A DNA stretch of 64,000 nt from Gentiana macrophylla (GCA_026214975.1 CM047807.1:66939824-67003823), one strand, 5' to 3'; shown: positions 34,832 to 48,239, counted from the stretch's first letter. A program made the numbers and translations. Notes: generated by a model from the letters alone, not told the origin.

Positions 34832-35097
34832 CCCCCTCAAGCTGAAAGTAATTGAAGCTTGAACTTGATCATCTTCAACTTGAGAGTGTTCAATTCTTAA
34901 TTGGTGTAAAGACTGAATAAACTCCTAAATTGATAAGAAATAGTTGAATAGAGGATCATCCAGTGGTTTTGTTAGGATATCAGCTAGTTGATTTGTTGTT
35001 CTGACAGACATTAGCTTTAAGAAACCTGATTGAACCTTGGCCCTTATAATATGACAGTCAAGCTCAATGTGCTTGTTTCTCTAAATTGGATTCTTTG

Positions 35098-38038
35098 CTA
35101 TATGAATGGCACTAGCATTTTACAAAAAAGTAGAATGGGTAGTGAAATAGGTATGTGCATATCCTTTATGATGTAAACCAGCCACTGTAACTCACAAGTG
35201 GCATTGGCCATGTCCCTGTATTCTGCCTCAGAAGAAATCTTAGCTATTGTACTTTGCTTTTTGGATTTCCATGATATAGGTGATGTACCAAGAAACATAA
35301 TATAACCTGAGATAGATTTCCTAGAATCCTCACATCCTGCTCAGTCTGAGTTTGTGTAGCCTTCGAGTACCAAGTCATTATTAGCTTCAAAAAGGATGCC
35401 TTGTCCAGGATTGCTTTTTAAATACCTAAATACTCTGTGTGCTGCTTGCATGTGATTTACTGTTGGATGAGATAAAAACTGACTAAGTTGTTGTACAATA
35501 TATGCTATATCAGGCCCAGTGAAGGATAGGTAGATTAACTTCCCAACAATGGTTCTGTAGAGAGTATTGACTAGCTAAGGTTCAGAATCTCTAATGGATA
35601 ATTTCTGCTTAGAGTGCATAGGTGTGCTGATAGGTTTGGCTTCTGAAAAAACATAATCTTCTAGTAGATTCAGTGTGTATTTCCTCTGATTGATGTAAAT
35701 ACCTTTTTCAGATCTTGCAACTTCAACTCCTAGAAAATATCTGAGATTGCCAATGTCCTTAATTTGTAACTTCTTATGTAATACTTGTTTGACCTCATCA
35801 ATAGGTGACATGGATGAGCTAGCTGCTATTATATCATCTACATATACAATGAGTGCTATGAAGTCTTGTCCTGTACCCCTTGTGAATAAGCTGTGGTCAT
35901 GTGCTGATTGAGTAAAACCAATCGCTGTCAAGGCTTCAGTTAGTTTGTAGTTCCATTGTCTACTAGCTTGTTTCAATCCATATAAAGACTTGGTCAGCTT
36001 GCACACCTGATCTGTTTGAAAACCAAGAGGTAGATCCATGTAGACTTCCTCATCCAATTCTCTATGAAGAAAAGCATTATTGACATCCATTTGGTGGATG
36101 TGCCATTTTTGAGAAGCGGCCAAAGCAAGTAATGTCATAATAGTTGTAACCTTTGCCACCGGAGAAATTTTTTTCTGGTAATCAATTCCATAAGTCGGTG
36201 TATATCCTTTGGCTACTAGTCTAGCCTTATACTATGGAACCATCAGCATGGTACTTGACTTTATATACCAACTTACACCCAATGGTGGACTTTCCAAGAG
36301 GTGAGGTGACAATTTCCCATGTTTTGGTTGCTTGTAGTGCATTCGATTCTTTCTGCATAGCCTCTTTCCAACAATCACGCTTAATAGCTTATTGTATGTC
36401 TTAGGTTCTTGAATATTAGCTACTGCATATACAAACTTATGATAGTTGCTGGTTATGTTGTCATATGTGACCATATTGTTTATAGAATGTGGTGATTTTC
36501 TGTTAGGAACAACATACTCCTTAAGATAAGTTGGTGCCTGTCTTTGTCTATTTGATCTCCTTGTTTCAACAGGATGAGGTGGAGCTAGAACAACTTGAAC
36601 TTCAGATTCTAGTATGTGATATGTTACATGGACTGGTACTGCATCTGTTTCACCATCATATGGAACTGGTAGGGGAACTGGATTCTGTTGTGTATCTGTA
36701 TGGTTATTATGTAAAGGAAACAAGGTTTCATAAAACCTCACATCTCTAGACGCAAAGATGTCCCTGTTTTGTGTGTCTAACAAAATATAACCTTTGGTGA
36801 ACTTAGGTACTCCAAGATAGACAAACTTTCTAGCCCTAGGTTCAAACTTTGGCCTATTATGTGCTGGTGTACATGCATAAACAAGAGATCCAAATACTCT
36901 AAGCTGGCTATAATCAAACTGCGTACCATATAATAAGAAATGAGGTGTGTTATTTCTAATTACAGGTGAAGGAGTAAGATTGATAAAAAACATAGCATAC
37001 ATCACACAATAACCCCAATAGGACAAAGGCATGTTAGACTGAAATTTCAAAGACCCAGAAACATCATTATATGCTGGTGTTTCCTATCCACTATACCATT
37101 TTGTTGTGGAGTATCCACACAAGATGTTTGATGTGTTATTCCCTTTTTAGCATAATACTCAGGCATGTCAAACTCGTCTCCATTATCTAACCTTATGATC
37201 TTGACACATTTATTAAACTGAACAAAGGCATACTGAACAAAGATTGTACAAGTTGTCTAACTTGAGATTTATCTTTTAACAAGTGAATCCAAGTAAATCT
37301 AGTACAATCATCAACTATAGTAAGAAAGTAGGAATGACCATGTATAGATTTTTGTCTGTATAGACCCATATATCAAAATGGACAAGATCAAAAGAATTCT
37401 TTACATATGCTGTACTTAAAGAAATGGAATTCCTCTTTTGTTTGGCTAGTTGAAAGATATGACACACTGTTTGACTAAGTATGCAATCAGAATCAATACA
37501 ATTAAAATAAGAAAGTCTTCTATTGGACAAATATCCAAGTCTGTAATGCCAGACTTGTTCATTTACAAAACTAGACTGAACATCTACTAGAGCAGCATTA
37601 TTAACCAAAGGCTTCTGAGCGTCCAACGCATACAATCCTCTAGACTTTATAGCTGATCCAATATGAGTCCCAAGCCTCTTCCTGAATCAGACAAGAGCCA
37701 TGATCAAATATGACATATAAGTCAAGATTAGCAATCAACTTAGCCAAAGAAATTAGATTAAAGTTAAAAGCTGGTATATACAAGACATCTGTAAGGGTTA
37801 GCTTAACATTAATGCAAACAATACCTATATGTGTAACCTGAACATTGACACCATTAGGTAAACCTACTAACATGTCATAAACAGATTTTCTAGATTGTAG
37901 ATCATGGATATTACTGACTATATGATCAGTAGCACCAGAATCTATAATCCGGTTAGATGAACTATTAGGTTTAGAAAAACCCGAGGTATCAGCAGCAGGA
38001 GTAAAGTTTTCTGTTAGAGCAATGACCTGATTTGCCAT
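35098..38038 (-). pseudogene. Copia-D protease, integrase, reverse transcriptase, RNase H
   Basis: In minus-strand order: protease RIIDSGATDHIVSN (about 37950), GAG-preIN VWHYRLGYLSNRRLSY (37560), integrase end with YWGYCVMYAMFFINL (37050), RT from 36159 with HQMDVNNAFLHRELDEEVYM, SLYGLKQASRQW and the catalytic YVDD, NLRYFLGVEVARS (35740), and an RNase H block with TIAKISSEAEYRDMANATCE (35298-35098). Ten or so stops and frameshifts separate these blocks. The longest intact stretch is 194 codons of RT. Confidence 0.9.
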
Positions 38039-38091
38039 ATGATCACAAGAAGTTGTCTGTTTTCATCTAGTATCTTTATCAATTGCTGAAA

Positions 38092-39035
38092 CTAAGCTTT
38101 ATTCAAAGTATACCCTTCCATTTGTGAATTATGAGGCACAGAACTCCCCGAATTTGCATCTCGATCCTCTGAATTAGATTCGACCATATTAGCCCTACTT
38201 TTAGGCTTCCAACCCGGTGGAAAACCATGTTTCTTGTTACATTTGTCCACTGTATGGCCTGTGAATCCACAAAAGGTGCACTGGAATTTCCTGCCTGGTG
38301 CATTGTTTCCAAAATTCTTCTTGAAATTAGATGTTCCAGTAGCTGTTTTAGTTATATTTTGTTGATGGATTGGATTTACTGAACTAACATTGGATGGATT
38401 GGGATTAAACGCCCTGTTATAAAGGACTGTAGCTTCTAGAAATCTTGCATCAGATTCCTTTTGATCTTCCAGTTTCAAGACCATAGCAAAAATAGTATCA
38501 AGATCAGGAACATAGACCATAAGTTGTGCTTGTGTTGACACTTGAGAATATCCAGAATTCAGTCCCCTTAGAAATTTTACAAACTTTTCTGTCTCAGCAT
38601 ATCCATTGAAGGTCTTAATGACATCACAATGACATCTAGGGACACAAGGACAAACAGGTTCTGGTTTCATAATAGCAATCTCATCCCACGGTGTCTTGAG
38701 TTTAGTGAAATAGCTAGTTATATCCAAATCTCCCTGCTTAAGAGCATGAACCTGTTCTAACAGGTCTCCCAACTTAAAAACATCTAATCTATAGAATCTT
38801 GACTGTAAATCCAACCAAATTTGTCTAGCTGTTTTCCTATACATTACACTTTGAGGAATAGTAGGAACAATAGAATTCAATATCCAAGTTTTGACAAAAG
38901 TATTGCACTGCAACCAAACTTGAAATTTTGGAGAATTTACAGGGGGTTGAGTAATCGAACCATCTATGAATCCCATTTTGTTCTTAGTGATCAATGCCAT
39001 TTTCATGGAATTGCTCCAAGGGTGATAGTACGGGA
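38092..39035 (-). pseudogene. Copia-D gag (N-terminus lost)
   Basis: An open frame of 304 codons contains KMALITKNKMGFIDGSI, IWLDLQSRFYRLDVFKLGDL and LEQVHALKQGDLDITSYFTK, and an intact CCHC knuckle (CTFCGFTGHTVDKC) followed by NKKHGFPPGW. The frame continues upstream as YYHPWSNS up to about 39035, where similarity stops. It is the longest uninterrupted gag in the window, but the start is missing. Confidence 0.88.
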
Positions 39036-40410
39036 TATATAGAAATCCGAATCTGGATCTGATCTATATTTGGACCGTCAGATTTGATTCACAGCACACC
39101 TTTTTTTTATCATTTCCAAAATAGAATTACCCTTTTCCATAAGGAAAAGATATTTGCCATAAAATAAGAGATAATTCTCATAAAATCAATCTCTTAATTT
39201 TTCCATTAATTATCTAACAATTAAACAAATAATTAATTACACATGTGACATAATCTAGGAAAATTTATTTTTCTAATTTCCTCACAATGTGTGGCCCCAC
39301 TTTGCCATTATAATTAATAGAAAATGATTTTTCTATTTTACATATTATTTACCAAATAAATAATATTCGCATATTCATTAAATAGACCAACTATTCATTT
39401 TATTCACGAGGTTCAACAAAACGAGACTTCACTCGCGTGTAGCCAACCCGAGGACCATGGACCTATGACCAGTAGTTACAATAAATTGAATAAAATATTC
39501 ATCGAACAGAATATTTTTATCAACTTATTAATTCCGGAATTACGCCACCATAAATCCGAAACTGAACTCTGTCTATTATAGATATAACTTATTCTCAAAG
39601 CGTCGAGTCAATAAGTGTCCATTGATATAATTATTACATACAGACTAACCCTCCATAGACTATCCATAAGAAGCGGGATTATTTCAGTAAACCTTCATCA
39701 TTACATCTTATCCTTATTTACCATTAACCCACTAGTGATCAATTAGTTCATAACCAATATGAACTCGGCCAATCGATCAGTTTCTAGGATCAACAAATAA
39801 GGGGATTATCTTTCTACTTCCCGCAGGAAGGAATGGATTCCATATCTGTGAGACACACACTTCTCATTCATTCCAGAATAGTGCCAGCGTGAAAGTGATT
39901 CATACCGCGCCTCTTAGCAATCTTTAACAACAAACCCTATCTTGAAACAAGTAGGAGTATGCAATCACTTCAGGATTAAGGTTAATCCGTGTATGATCAT
40001 CTTGTGATTTAATGAGATTTCTCAGTCATGGAATTATAGAAATGCAGATTAAATCGGTCCAGTTTATATGACTACATCATATATAAATGCCCCACTTAGA
40101 AAACCAATATCGACGGTCCGGATAAGATGGTCAAACTTTAAAGTGTTTTGGGCGCATTAATGGTGGTTTAATCAATAGACCCCATACTTTGATTTAGTTC
40201 ACAACGGACTAAAAGTTCAAGTGTGTCACCATAAACTTAATCCTCACGTGTGACACACACTAAGTTATATGGCTACATATGATACAACTTTGGGTTTTCA
40301 GCAATGTATAATATATAAGCACAAAGCAAATAATAAGATGAAATTAATTCTATCATTTATTTAATATAAAAACAATTACATAAATTGTCTTTCGGGCGGT
40401 ACTTCCAACA
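39035..40410 (-). repeat. 3' LTR of Copia-E
   Basis: The TTCCAACA end at 40410 is well defined by the adjacent polypurine tract. The left end is blurred; the first 60 bases do not match the Copia-F LTR and may be truncated or foreign. Confidence 0.7.
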
Positions 40411-43400
40411 ATCTCCCACTTGCCCATAAGGACAAGAAACAATTGTCTTTCGGGCACTATATCCAACATCTCCCACTTGCCCGCAAAGACAAGCAACAAT
40501 TTTTTAGAGCAACACACCCTTATTCTATCTATACACAACATTCTCCCACTTGCTCTAAAGTAGATGGGACATATCTCCTAATTTCATACCCGCCAAGCGT
40601 TTATCAATGACATTAGATGCCACACGACTTGGTAAACTGATCAGCTAGGTTGTCGGCTCAAGGCGATTTTTTAGGACCAAAACGTCGCTTCTCTGCACGG
40701 TCTGTCTAATCAGGTGATACTCTCTCTCAATATGATTTTGACATCTTATGACTGTGAAGATCATTTGCATGAGCTACCTCTCAACTGTTTTCACAGTAAA
40801 ATGGTATCGGCTCATCGAGACCTAGAATCACTTCCCGATCTAACAAAGAACTTCTCAAGACACACTACCTCTTAGATGCTCCAAAAGCTACTATGTATTC
40901 GACTAACAGAGTCAAATTGGCAGTGCTGGATTACACCAGACTATAGCTCCATAACTATGAGTAAACACTGAGCCCAAGATTGATTAACGATCATCCTTAA
41001 TCTACTTAAAGTCAGAATCAGTGTAATCATTACTCATGTTTGCACCCGAATATACAAGCATATAATTCCTCGTTCTCCTACGATACTTGAGGACGCAGCA
41101 TCCCGCTATCCAATGATCGAATCCAAGATTCAAATTCAATTGACTTTTAATAATATGACTTTCTCTATCCAAAAGAGAATCTATCCCATTTTCTCTGTAT
41201 CCGAAGATCGAGAGAATTATTCCATGAGGGGATGGGTAGGAAACCTCTCATTGAATATTGCCTACGAATGTGAATTTTCATCTTAACCAATAAGATAGAT
41301 GGGATTTTGCCAACAATTTGTTCTCATGAATTCGACCGAATCAAATTCTAAGAATATAGTCTACATCTCTAATTTGGAGAATCTTGGTTCATCAGTTTCT
41401 CACTTCAGATAACACACCCATGTTGTTTCCTACTGTTGCAGTGTTATCTCTTAAAAAGACTAACGTCTACTACTTTACCAATATTGATTCTCCAGCCTAC
41501 AAAAGACTCATCAATATTCTGGTCAAGGCCAAACATTTCAAATATACGGCTTATAATGACCTAGAGGTTTGCTTTAATCAACCAATGGATATATGAGCAT
41601 AGGCAGGCAATCTGCCATTGGCATAAGCTAATACCCTTCTGTTCCGACTGAATTGAAGCTTCACTGTATGACGAGAAAGTTTCAGGGCATCACCTTGTTA
41701 ATCTTTCTGCTTTCCAGGGAGTCAAGCAAGGCTGAATGGTGAGAGAGTTTTAGGGCATCACCCTTGGTTAACTCTCTACTTCTCAGGGAATTACCCCTAG
41801 ACCACTTGGCTTTGCCTTGAAAGTTAAACTTTCTCATTCATTCGATTCTTTTCACATAGATCCAATTTCTCCCACTAGGCCTGAGACACTCAGGTGGTTC
41901 TACAAAAGTGGGAATAGAATTGGAGTGCCAAAACTCCATTTATAGGTTTATGGCATTAAATCGACCTCCTATTATAAGAATTCTATACATCCTTCCCAAA
42001 AAAACCATAGGAGATCAAGCACCCCCAACAGACTGTAAAGTCTGCATGATCATAGTGGGTGAATGGTTAAACCATACTCCCACTTCATTTGGGTGGATCG
42101 ATATTCTGATCAGGTGTAGTAGTATTTATCAGTGTAACCCTCAACAACCAATATTGGATGCGGTTTGATTAAATCAGATAGTAACACCTTTAGTAACTGT
42201 ACTTCAAGGTCTAAGGTTGTTACATATACATTCTCCTAGAAAGGCTGTGACAATACAACCGTCATTATCCGATCTTCAGAATCTTATAACCAACCTTCAC
42301 TTGATGCATTAAGATATTTCACGAACAGTCCCCATCTGAACGTGTATGCAAAATCTCTAGTCCTACCTTCAAGCACTAATGCTAAATGCCTCTATCTACG
42401 GAAGTGGAGTAAATGTACTTTACTCATCATCCACAAATTCATAAGCATCTTCTAAGGTAGGCTTCTCTGTTTTACATGATAATGCGAACCGTTATTTTGC
42501 AATTAATATCTCAATTAAGTTAAGCAGTGCACTATATCATATCAATAACTATTTAAGGCAATCAATGGTATCCTTTTAGTGAAATCGTTTCACTCGGAGG
42601 TAGGCCAATCATCCGTGCTAAAACCACGCCATAGGCTATATCTGAGCATGGATTACTCGTTCTGGTAATATCAGTGATTCCTCCAAATACTTAGATAAAC
42701 TAATCGGAGTTTCGAGTAGTCAATAGACAAATTGTCTATTACTCAAAAGCTCCCACTAGCTTGTATCCTTCATAAGACCTCGAAGGTCAATATAAACAAT
42801 TTGTGATACTTCTTCAGCTCTTTTACCTTTTCCTAATTGAAAGGTTACTTAGTCATTTTTCCTTTGATATAGTGTTCTTAGACTGGGAAATAGGAATCAC
42901 CCTTAACCAGTCGTCAGATCTTATATTAATCATGAATGCCTAGCTACCTCATTCTTACAAAAGAACTCGGCTTCCGGATCATTTTACCTTGTTAAAAAAG
43001 TTTCCAGGGATTCATAGGTTAATGATCCGAAATCACTTTCCTTATCCTTACTTTCTTTCATTAATATTTCGGTTTAGCCTTTAACTTATTTAGTTTCAGA
43101 TGACTTACATATGTAGACATTTACCTTCCCATTCTTTGCTTTCTTTAAAGCAAATGGCCGTGAACTAGCAGTTCATTTGAGTAGATAGTACTCGTGAACT
43201 GTTGGATGTCTAGAGATTGATACCAAATCATTCTCGTCATCTTTGAACTAATTTTGTTTGTCTCTCATTCAACACGAGTGACAACAGTGACATACTTATC
43301 AATGTCACTTAAGTTTGAAGTCTTAAGAGGAGGATCCTCTACCAAAATTTAATTGCATTCTCGATTAATAAATTCAACGTTCTCATTACTTTTCCACTTT
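40411..43400 (-). pseudogene. Copia-E pol remnants (RNase H and upstream)
   Basis: RNase H-region motifs NYMLVYSG, YTDSDF and NLADQFTKS are readable on the minus strand between 40620 and 41110 in broken frames. Farther right, no RT catalytic YVDD box could be found. The remainder to 43400 is called by position only. Confidence 0.55.
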
Positions 43401-43910
43401 CACAAAGTCATTATCAGTCATTTGATAACGTTTAGCAGTTTAGTCACCTTGAGATGATATGTAGTTGTAAAATAAATTATGATAGAAATATAAATCAAAT
43501 CATACACCACAACTAATAATGATTTTAGGAATTATAAACGTGATGTGATGCATGTAGTTTATCCTACCATTCCATGGATTTAATCTCACACCTCAGTGCC
43601 GTTGTAGGGTAGGTCAAAGAGGTGACGATTAAATTGAGACAATCTCTCTCAACAATTAAACCATTGAGAATCAAACATCTCCGTTTAGTTGTTGATTACC
43701 TTCCTTTTTTAGCCAAGACATTTTCAAAAATATCCTTGTGAGTGTGACCTACAGTTTCATATTTTTAAGTACGCCCCGAGTATGCCTCCGTAGGGTAGGT
43801 CAGTGACCCGAAGAGTACTCAAAATCATATCCTTTCGGAAACCAATCCTTGAATTTTGATAGTGGTGAAAGCCATCCGTAGGGGGCCGAAATCAAAGCGG
43901 CACGAGGCGT

Positions 43911-44121
43911 CAATCGTATTATGAATTGTATCAGTTTAAAACTTGATAATTATCCTTCTATGACTCCATGCTACTTATATAGGAGTGTAGCTAGTTTGGG
44001 AACCGCTAATAACCGCCTAACAAACTGTCAACCAACTTTTTGGAAAAGTGTTTGATGAAATGCCAATAAGAGTGAACTTGATCATCTTCAACTTGAGTGA
44101 TACAGTGTATTCCTCAATACA
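43911..44121 (-). repeat. 5' LTR of Copia-D, truncated
   Basis: It matches the 3' LTR from CAATCGTATT onward. It lacks the inner 50 bp or so and the primer site, replaced at 43910 by Copia-E sequence. Confidence 0.8.
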
Positions 44122-44700
44122 GTTTAAATTAGAACTTGAAAGAGGAAAGATTTAACGCAAACAAAGAAGCAGAGGATTTAGTACAAGAATTGGCAGATTG
44201 ATGGTACTAATTAACATCGTTCTTTAAGTAGATTGACGTGCTTTGGTGGAACGTAAATCTCTTCAAAGGATTTGTGAGTTGGAAGATCAACTCGAATAGG
44301 AAAGACGTAAATCATTCAATCATCAAGAATAAGCAAAACCTGCCAGTGCTCTTAGGCGTATCGAATCATCATAAGTGTTTAATGGGCTGTAAAGAGAGAA
44401 GAATAAGAATAAGCTGGAGTGTTTTAGAGATCAAGTATATTGAATTGCCAGACAAATCTTTTCTAAAGTTCCCTAGTTGAAGTGAAGTTGTGCAGCTTTG
44501 GTGGATATTTTTTTCGATAGAGCTAGCTGCTTTTGTGTTTTTGTTATTAGGGTTCAGCCTTCTGTGCATTCTTTAAGTGAAATGGATGCACAAAATTGCA
44601 ATGAAGAGCTAGACATTGCAATTGTAACTTACATGGCTTCTGAAAATTTGCATACTGATACACTGAAATCACTGTCTACTGTGCATATGTTGTAATGTAC
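44122..44700 (+). pseudogene. Coiled-coil protein pseudogene, second piece
   Basis: It continues the 34047-34572 piece after Copia-D. FKLELERGK and SLQRICELEDQLE are coiled-coil-like, in frames with stops. A possible last exon follows an acceptor-like TTATTAG near 44551: VQPSVHSLSEMDAQNCNEEL to a stop at 44693-44695. The protein family remains unidentified; a kinesin tail is one possibility. Confidence 0.4.
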
Positions 44701-45349
44701 ATTCATAATGGGGATAAGCATTTCTTTCACAGCTGCAAATTTTCAAAAAAAAAGTATATATTTACAATGTGAAAAATAAAAATAGCTAGACATTGCAATA
44801 AAGTTGGCTTAGCTTCTATATAAGAACAAAATTAGAAACTAGGATAAATATTCCATCAATTGAATGATAATAGTTGAGAAATGAGTCGTGGATATGTCAA
44901 ATAGAGATTATGATGCAACTTGTCCTGAATAATGAATCTGTAAGTAAAGATACTGATACAGTTGACTCATAGTAAAGATTTTGAAAAATAGTATTTGAGT
45001 CTATAAAATAAAGAATCCGTTATAAGACACTGATGCGAATGCTTAAACTTATTGGAATTCAGACTTGTTAGTAGGATTCGAAATCTACCACTGTTAAGCT
45101 ACTGAGTAAGTATTCAATCTTAATATATGTTTATTGGTCAATGGGATAAATCAAATGATTTAAAGATGTATATGTAGTCTTTATTTGATCATGTCGTCAT
45201 TTGATAATGGGGTCTTTATTTGCACCACCACGGATGTACTGATATACTAGACTACCTATGCACCACAATAGAATTGACCATGTAAAAGTCGAATCTATAA
45301 CCCTTTTGCGACATTCCTGGTGTCGATCCTGAATCGACTCTGTGGATGT
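44701..45349. other. AT-rich intergenic stretch
   Basis: No gene seen. The word AGCTAGACATTGCAAT from 44608 recurs near 44785. The boundary with the Gypsy derivative to the right is not defined. Confidence 0.4.
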
Positions 45350-45586
45350 CGATTCTTGGTTCACAGAATCAAATTTCACTTTCATATGAGCGATTTTGTA
45401 AAAATGGTGTGGTTATAACCCGAGTCACATCAACAATCTACCATTATCACTTTAACGTCTTTCTTGCAATTAAAGACCGGAGGATTTATACCACTGGCCC
45501 GTTTTTCCCTCTAATTTCACAAGTGAGTTCTGCTCTCTCTGCTTTTTTGGCATGTGAGCATTTCCCTTTCATCTTTGCATCCGTTA

Positions 45587-46367
45587 ATGAGGGCTTCAAC
45601 CTCATCGAGTTCTTCCATAGAAGAATTGTTTTCCTTTGAATCGGAGACCGAGAGGCCTAACGTTAATATGAATCTGGCTTCTTCTTCCCGTCCTTCCTCT
45701 GATACCTTCGATCTTTCCCTTAGGTATAAGATCCAGAAAGAGACCCAAATAATCTTATGTAGCTACGGAATGGAATTTGTTCTCTCGGATAGTAGTATAT
45801 ACTACGTTTGTAAGGAATATAGGGTAGATAGAAGTGTGTTTGCTCCTGCGCTTCCCAACGATCCCCGACGCTACTCTTGACGACCTCTGGATGGTTTCTT
45901 TGCGGTCTATGAAGGCCAACTGAAGGGTGGGTTAAGACTACCCTGGTGCCCCACCTTCTTGGCGGTACTGCAGCACTACGGTATAGGTGCTGCTCAGGTC
46001 ACTCCTAATGGTTGGGTTTTGCTTTTCGGTGAACCTTTTCTGAGGTTTTCATCAGACCGGGAAAAACCCTAGACCTTCTGGGTGGTACCAATTTCCTCAT
46101 CGATCAAGCGTTCAGGCTTACATGGTTGACGGACCTTCACCGCCTAACTGGTGGCGTGCTCATTTCTTTTTTGTCTGGGATGGAAGAAGGGCCGAGCTGG
46201 GCCGATGGAGGACGGACGACGTGCGTAAGGACGGTGTCCCCAACATTACTGACTTTAGTGATATACGAGCTATTCTAGACTCAGGCATCTTCATAGACGT
46301 TAAAGAGCTGCCTTCTCGTTTTCATAGCATAAAAAGAAAGTCCGATATGTGGAGCTGCCTTCTTTGA
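45587..46367 (+). pseudogene. Gypsy-type transposon N-terminal ORF (PF04195-like)
   Basis: ATG at 45587 opens a Ser-rich N-terminus (MRASTSSSSSIEELFSFES). The frame shifts at about 45880, after which FFAVYEGQLKGGLRLPW and VLQHYGIGAAQVTPNGWVLL follow. These match the characteristic pattern of PF04195 proteins (a VYE-GLR-P motif, then a helix, then QL-PN-W). A tail with a Trp/Arg-rich segment ends near 46367. It is broken by at least one frameshift and stops. The role of this domain in elements is not established. Confidence 0.65.
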
Positions 46368-47110
46368 GTCTGACTTGCAGACTTAATAAATTTGACCGAG
46401 TCCGATATGTGGAGCTCAGTTGGTCTATCCTACAGACCTAATAATTTTGACTGAGTCAGACCTGTAAATCTCAAGTTTATGTCCGTCCTACGGTCTTAAT
46501 GAGTTGGTCCTTTACCAACTTTTGAGTCCGACCTGCAGAGCTCAGTTCGATGATTCTGACCAGCAAACATTATGGAATCCGACCTGCGGAGCTCAATCTT
46601 TGGAGTCTGACCTGCGGACTTGATGGGTTTGTCCTTTGCAAACTTACCGAGTATGACCTGCAGAGCTCATGTGCTGAGCCTGACCTGCAGATCTCAGTTA
46701 GTCCATCCTGCAGACTTAATAAAATTTGCTGACATATGTTTGCTGAGTCCGACCGGCGGAGCTCAGATGTCAGTTTTAATGATTTGAGCGGAGTCCGTTC
46801 TTCGGAGCTCAGCTTCTCTGTCTTGCAGACTTAATGTTTTAGCTAACATATGTTTGTTGAGTCCGACCGGCGGAGCTCAGATGTCAGTTTTAATGATTTG
46901 AGAGGAGTCCATTATGCGGAGCTCGGCTTGTCTGTCTTCCAGACTTAATTTTTTGGGGTCTGCTCAGGCAGACTTAATTTCCAGGGGTCTGCTCAGGTAG
47001 ACTTAATTTTATGGAGTCTGACCTGCAGACTTGATTATTTGGGGTATGCTCAGGCAGACTTTATTTTTTGAAGTCTGACCTGCAGACTTAGCTTTTTGGT
47101 ACATTATATT
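46368..47110 (+). repeat. Irregular repeats of GAGTCCGACCTGCAGAGCTC type
   Basis: About a dozen diverged units alternate GAGTCYGACCTGCRGAGCTC with CCTGCAGACTTAAT words at varied spacing. They lead into the regular array at 47290. Confidence 0.8.
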
Positions 47111-47289
47111 TTTTGCAACTTACCTTGCTTTTTCCGGTTATTTTTCTTGCAATTGTTTCGGCTGTTTGCTCATCTGATATGCTCTTCCAGCCCTCCAGTA
47201 TGCCATGCAATAACTTAATAGTTTTTTGATGGCATAATCAATTTAAAGCATTTGCCTTAGCTTTTTTTTTCTTGGATGCTCCGATGTCC

Positions 47290-48175
47290 ATCCTGCAGAT
47301 TTAAACAATTTATCCTTTGTAACCTTTATGGAGCCTGACCTGCAGAGCTTAGTTGGTCCGTCCTGCGGATTTAATTATTTCATCATTTGTGAACTTAGAG
47401 CCTGACCTGTAGAGCTCGGTTGCTCCGTCCTGCGGACTTAATTAGTTCATCAATTGTGAACTTAGAGCCTGACCTGCAGAGCTCGATTTGTCCGTCCTAC
47501 GGACTTAATTAGTTCATCCTTTATGAACTTAGAGCCTGACCTGCAGAGCTTGGTTGGTCCGTCCTGCAGACTTAATTAGTTCATCCTTTGTGAACTTAGA
47601 GCCTGACCTGCATAGCTAGGTTGGTCCGTCCTGCGGACTTAATTAGTTCATCATTTGTGAACTTAGAGCCTGACCTGCAGAGCTCCGTGGGTCCATCCTA
47701 CGGACTTAATTAGTTCATCATTTGTGAACTTAGAGCCTGACCTGTAGAGTTCGGTTGGTCCATAGAGTTCGGTTGGTCCGTCCTGCGGACTTAATTAGTT
47801 CATCATTTATGAACTTAGAGCCTGACCTGCAGAGCTCGGTTGGTCCGTCCTGCGGACTTAATTAGTTCATCCTTTATGAACTTAGAACCTGACCTGCAGA
47901 GCTCGGTTGGTCTGTCCTGCGGACTAATTAGTTCATCCTTTGGGAACTTAGAGACTGACCTGCAGAGCTAGGTTGGTCCGTCCTGCGTACTTAATTAGTT
48001 CATCATTTGTGAACTTAGAGCCTAACCTGCAGAGCTCCGTTGGTCCGTCCTGCGGACATAATTAGTTCATCATTTGTGAACTTAGAGCCTGACCTGCAGA
48101 GTTCGGTTGGTCCGTCCTGCGGACTTAATAAGTTCATCATTTGTGAACATAAAGCCTGACCTGCAGAGCTCAGAA
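47290..48175 (+). repeat. 67-bp tandem array, about 13 units
   Basis: The unit contains GAGCCTGACCTGCAGAGCTC, GGTTGGTCCGTCCTGCGGAC and TTAATTAGTTCATC, then TGTGAACTTA. Starts recur near 47334, 47400, 47467, 47535, 47608 and onward to 48152. Each unit holds two short hairpins (GTCCG/CGGAC and AGTTCA/TGAACT) besides CTGCAG and GAGCTC sites. Confidence 0.92.
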
Positions 48176-48239
48176 GTTATGTTGAGTCAGAAGATGATTC
48201 CGAGATGAGCTCGGTCTTATAGAATATGATGCCGAAATG

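Larger units (their letters stand above)
39035..43910 (-). mobile_element. Copia-E: degenerate long-LTR Copia fragment inside Copia-D
   Basis: A minus-strand LTR (about 39035-40410) starts TGTTGGAAGT directly after polypurine GCAAGTGGGAGAT. It is similar to the Copia-F LTR over hundreds of bases (for example the shared words TCCGAAACTGAACTCTG and TAGTGATCAATTAGTTCA). To the right lie pol C-terminal remnants: an ADNLADQFTKS motif at about 40620-40660, then RRTRNYMLVYSG and NDYTDSDF near 41000-41100. Leader-like DNA at 43450-43910 has the repeated word CCGTAGGGTAGGTCA. No 5' LTR is seen and coding is thoroughly decayed. The left edge is approximate. Confidence 0.75.
34573..44121 (-). mobile_element. 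Copia-D: short-LTR Ty1/copia, interrupted by Copia-E
   Basis: Related LTR sequences lie at about 34573-34831 and 43911-44121 (the latter truncated). Between them on the minus strand are gag (39006-38092), protease, GAG-preIN, integrase, RT and RNase H, with a G-rich polypurine tract next to the 3' LTR. The lineage is similar to Copia-A (same IDSGATDHIV, YVDD and RQW signatures) but the LTR sequence differs. The gag N-terminus, primer site and part of the 5' LTR are missing where Copia-E sequence begins near 39035. The left LTR edge is approximate. No convincing target duplication could be fixed. Confidence 0.85.

Noticed and set aside
46368..48175. CRISPR-like array.
   Set aside because: Plant DNA; the whole 67-bp unit repeats with no unique spacers, so it is an ordinary tandem repeat.
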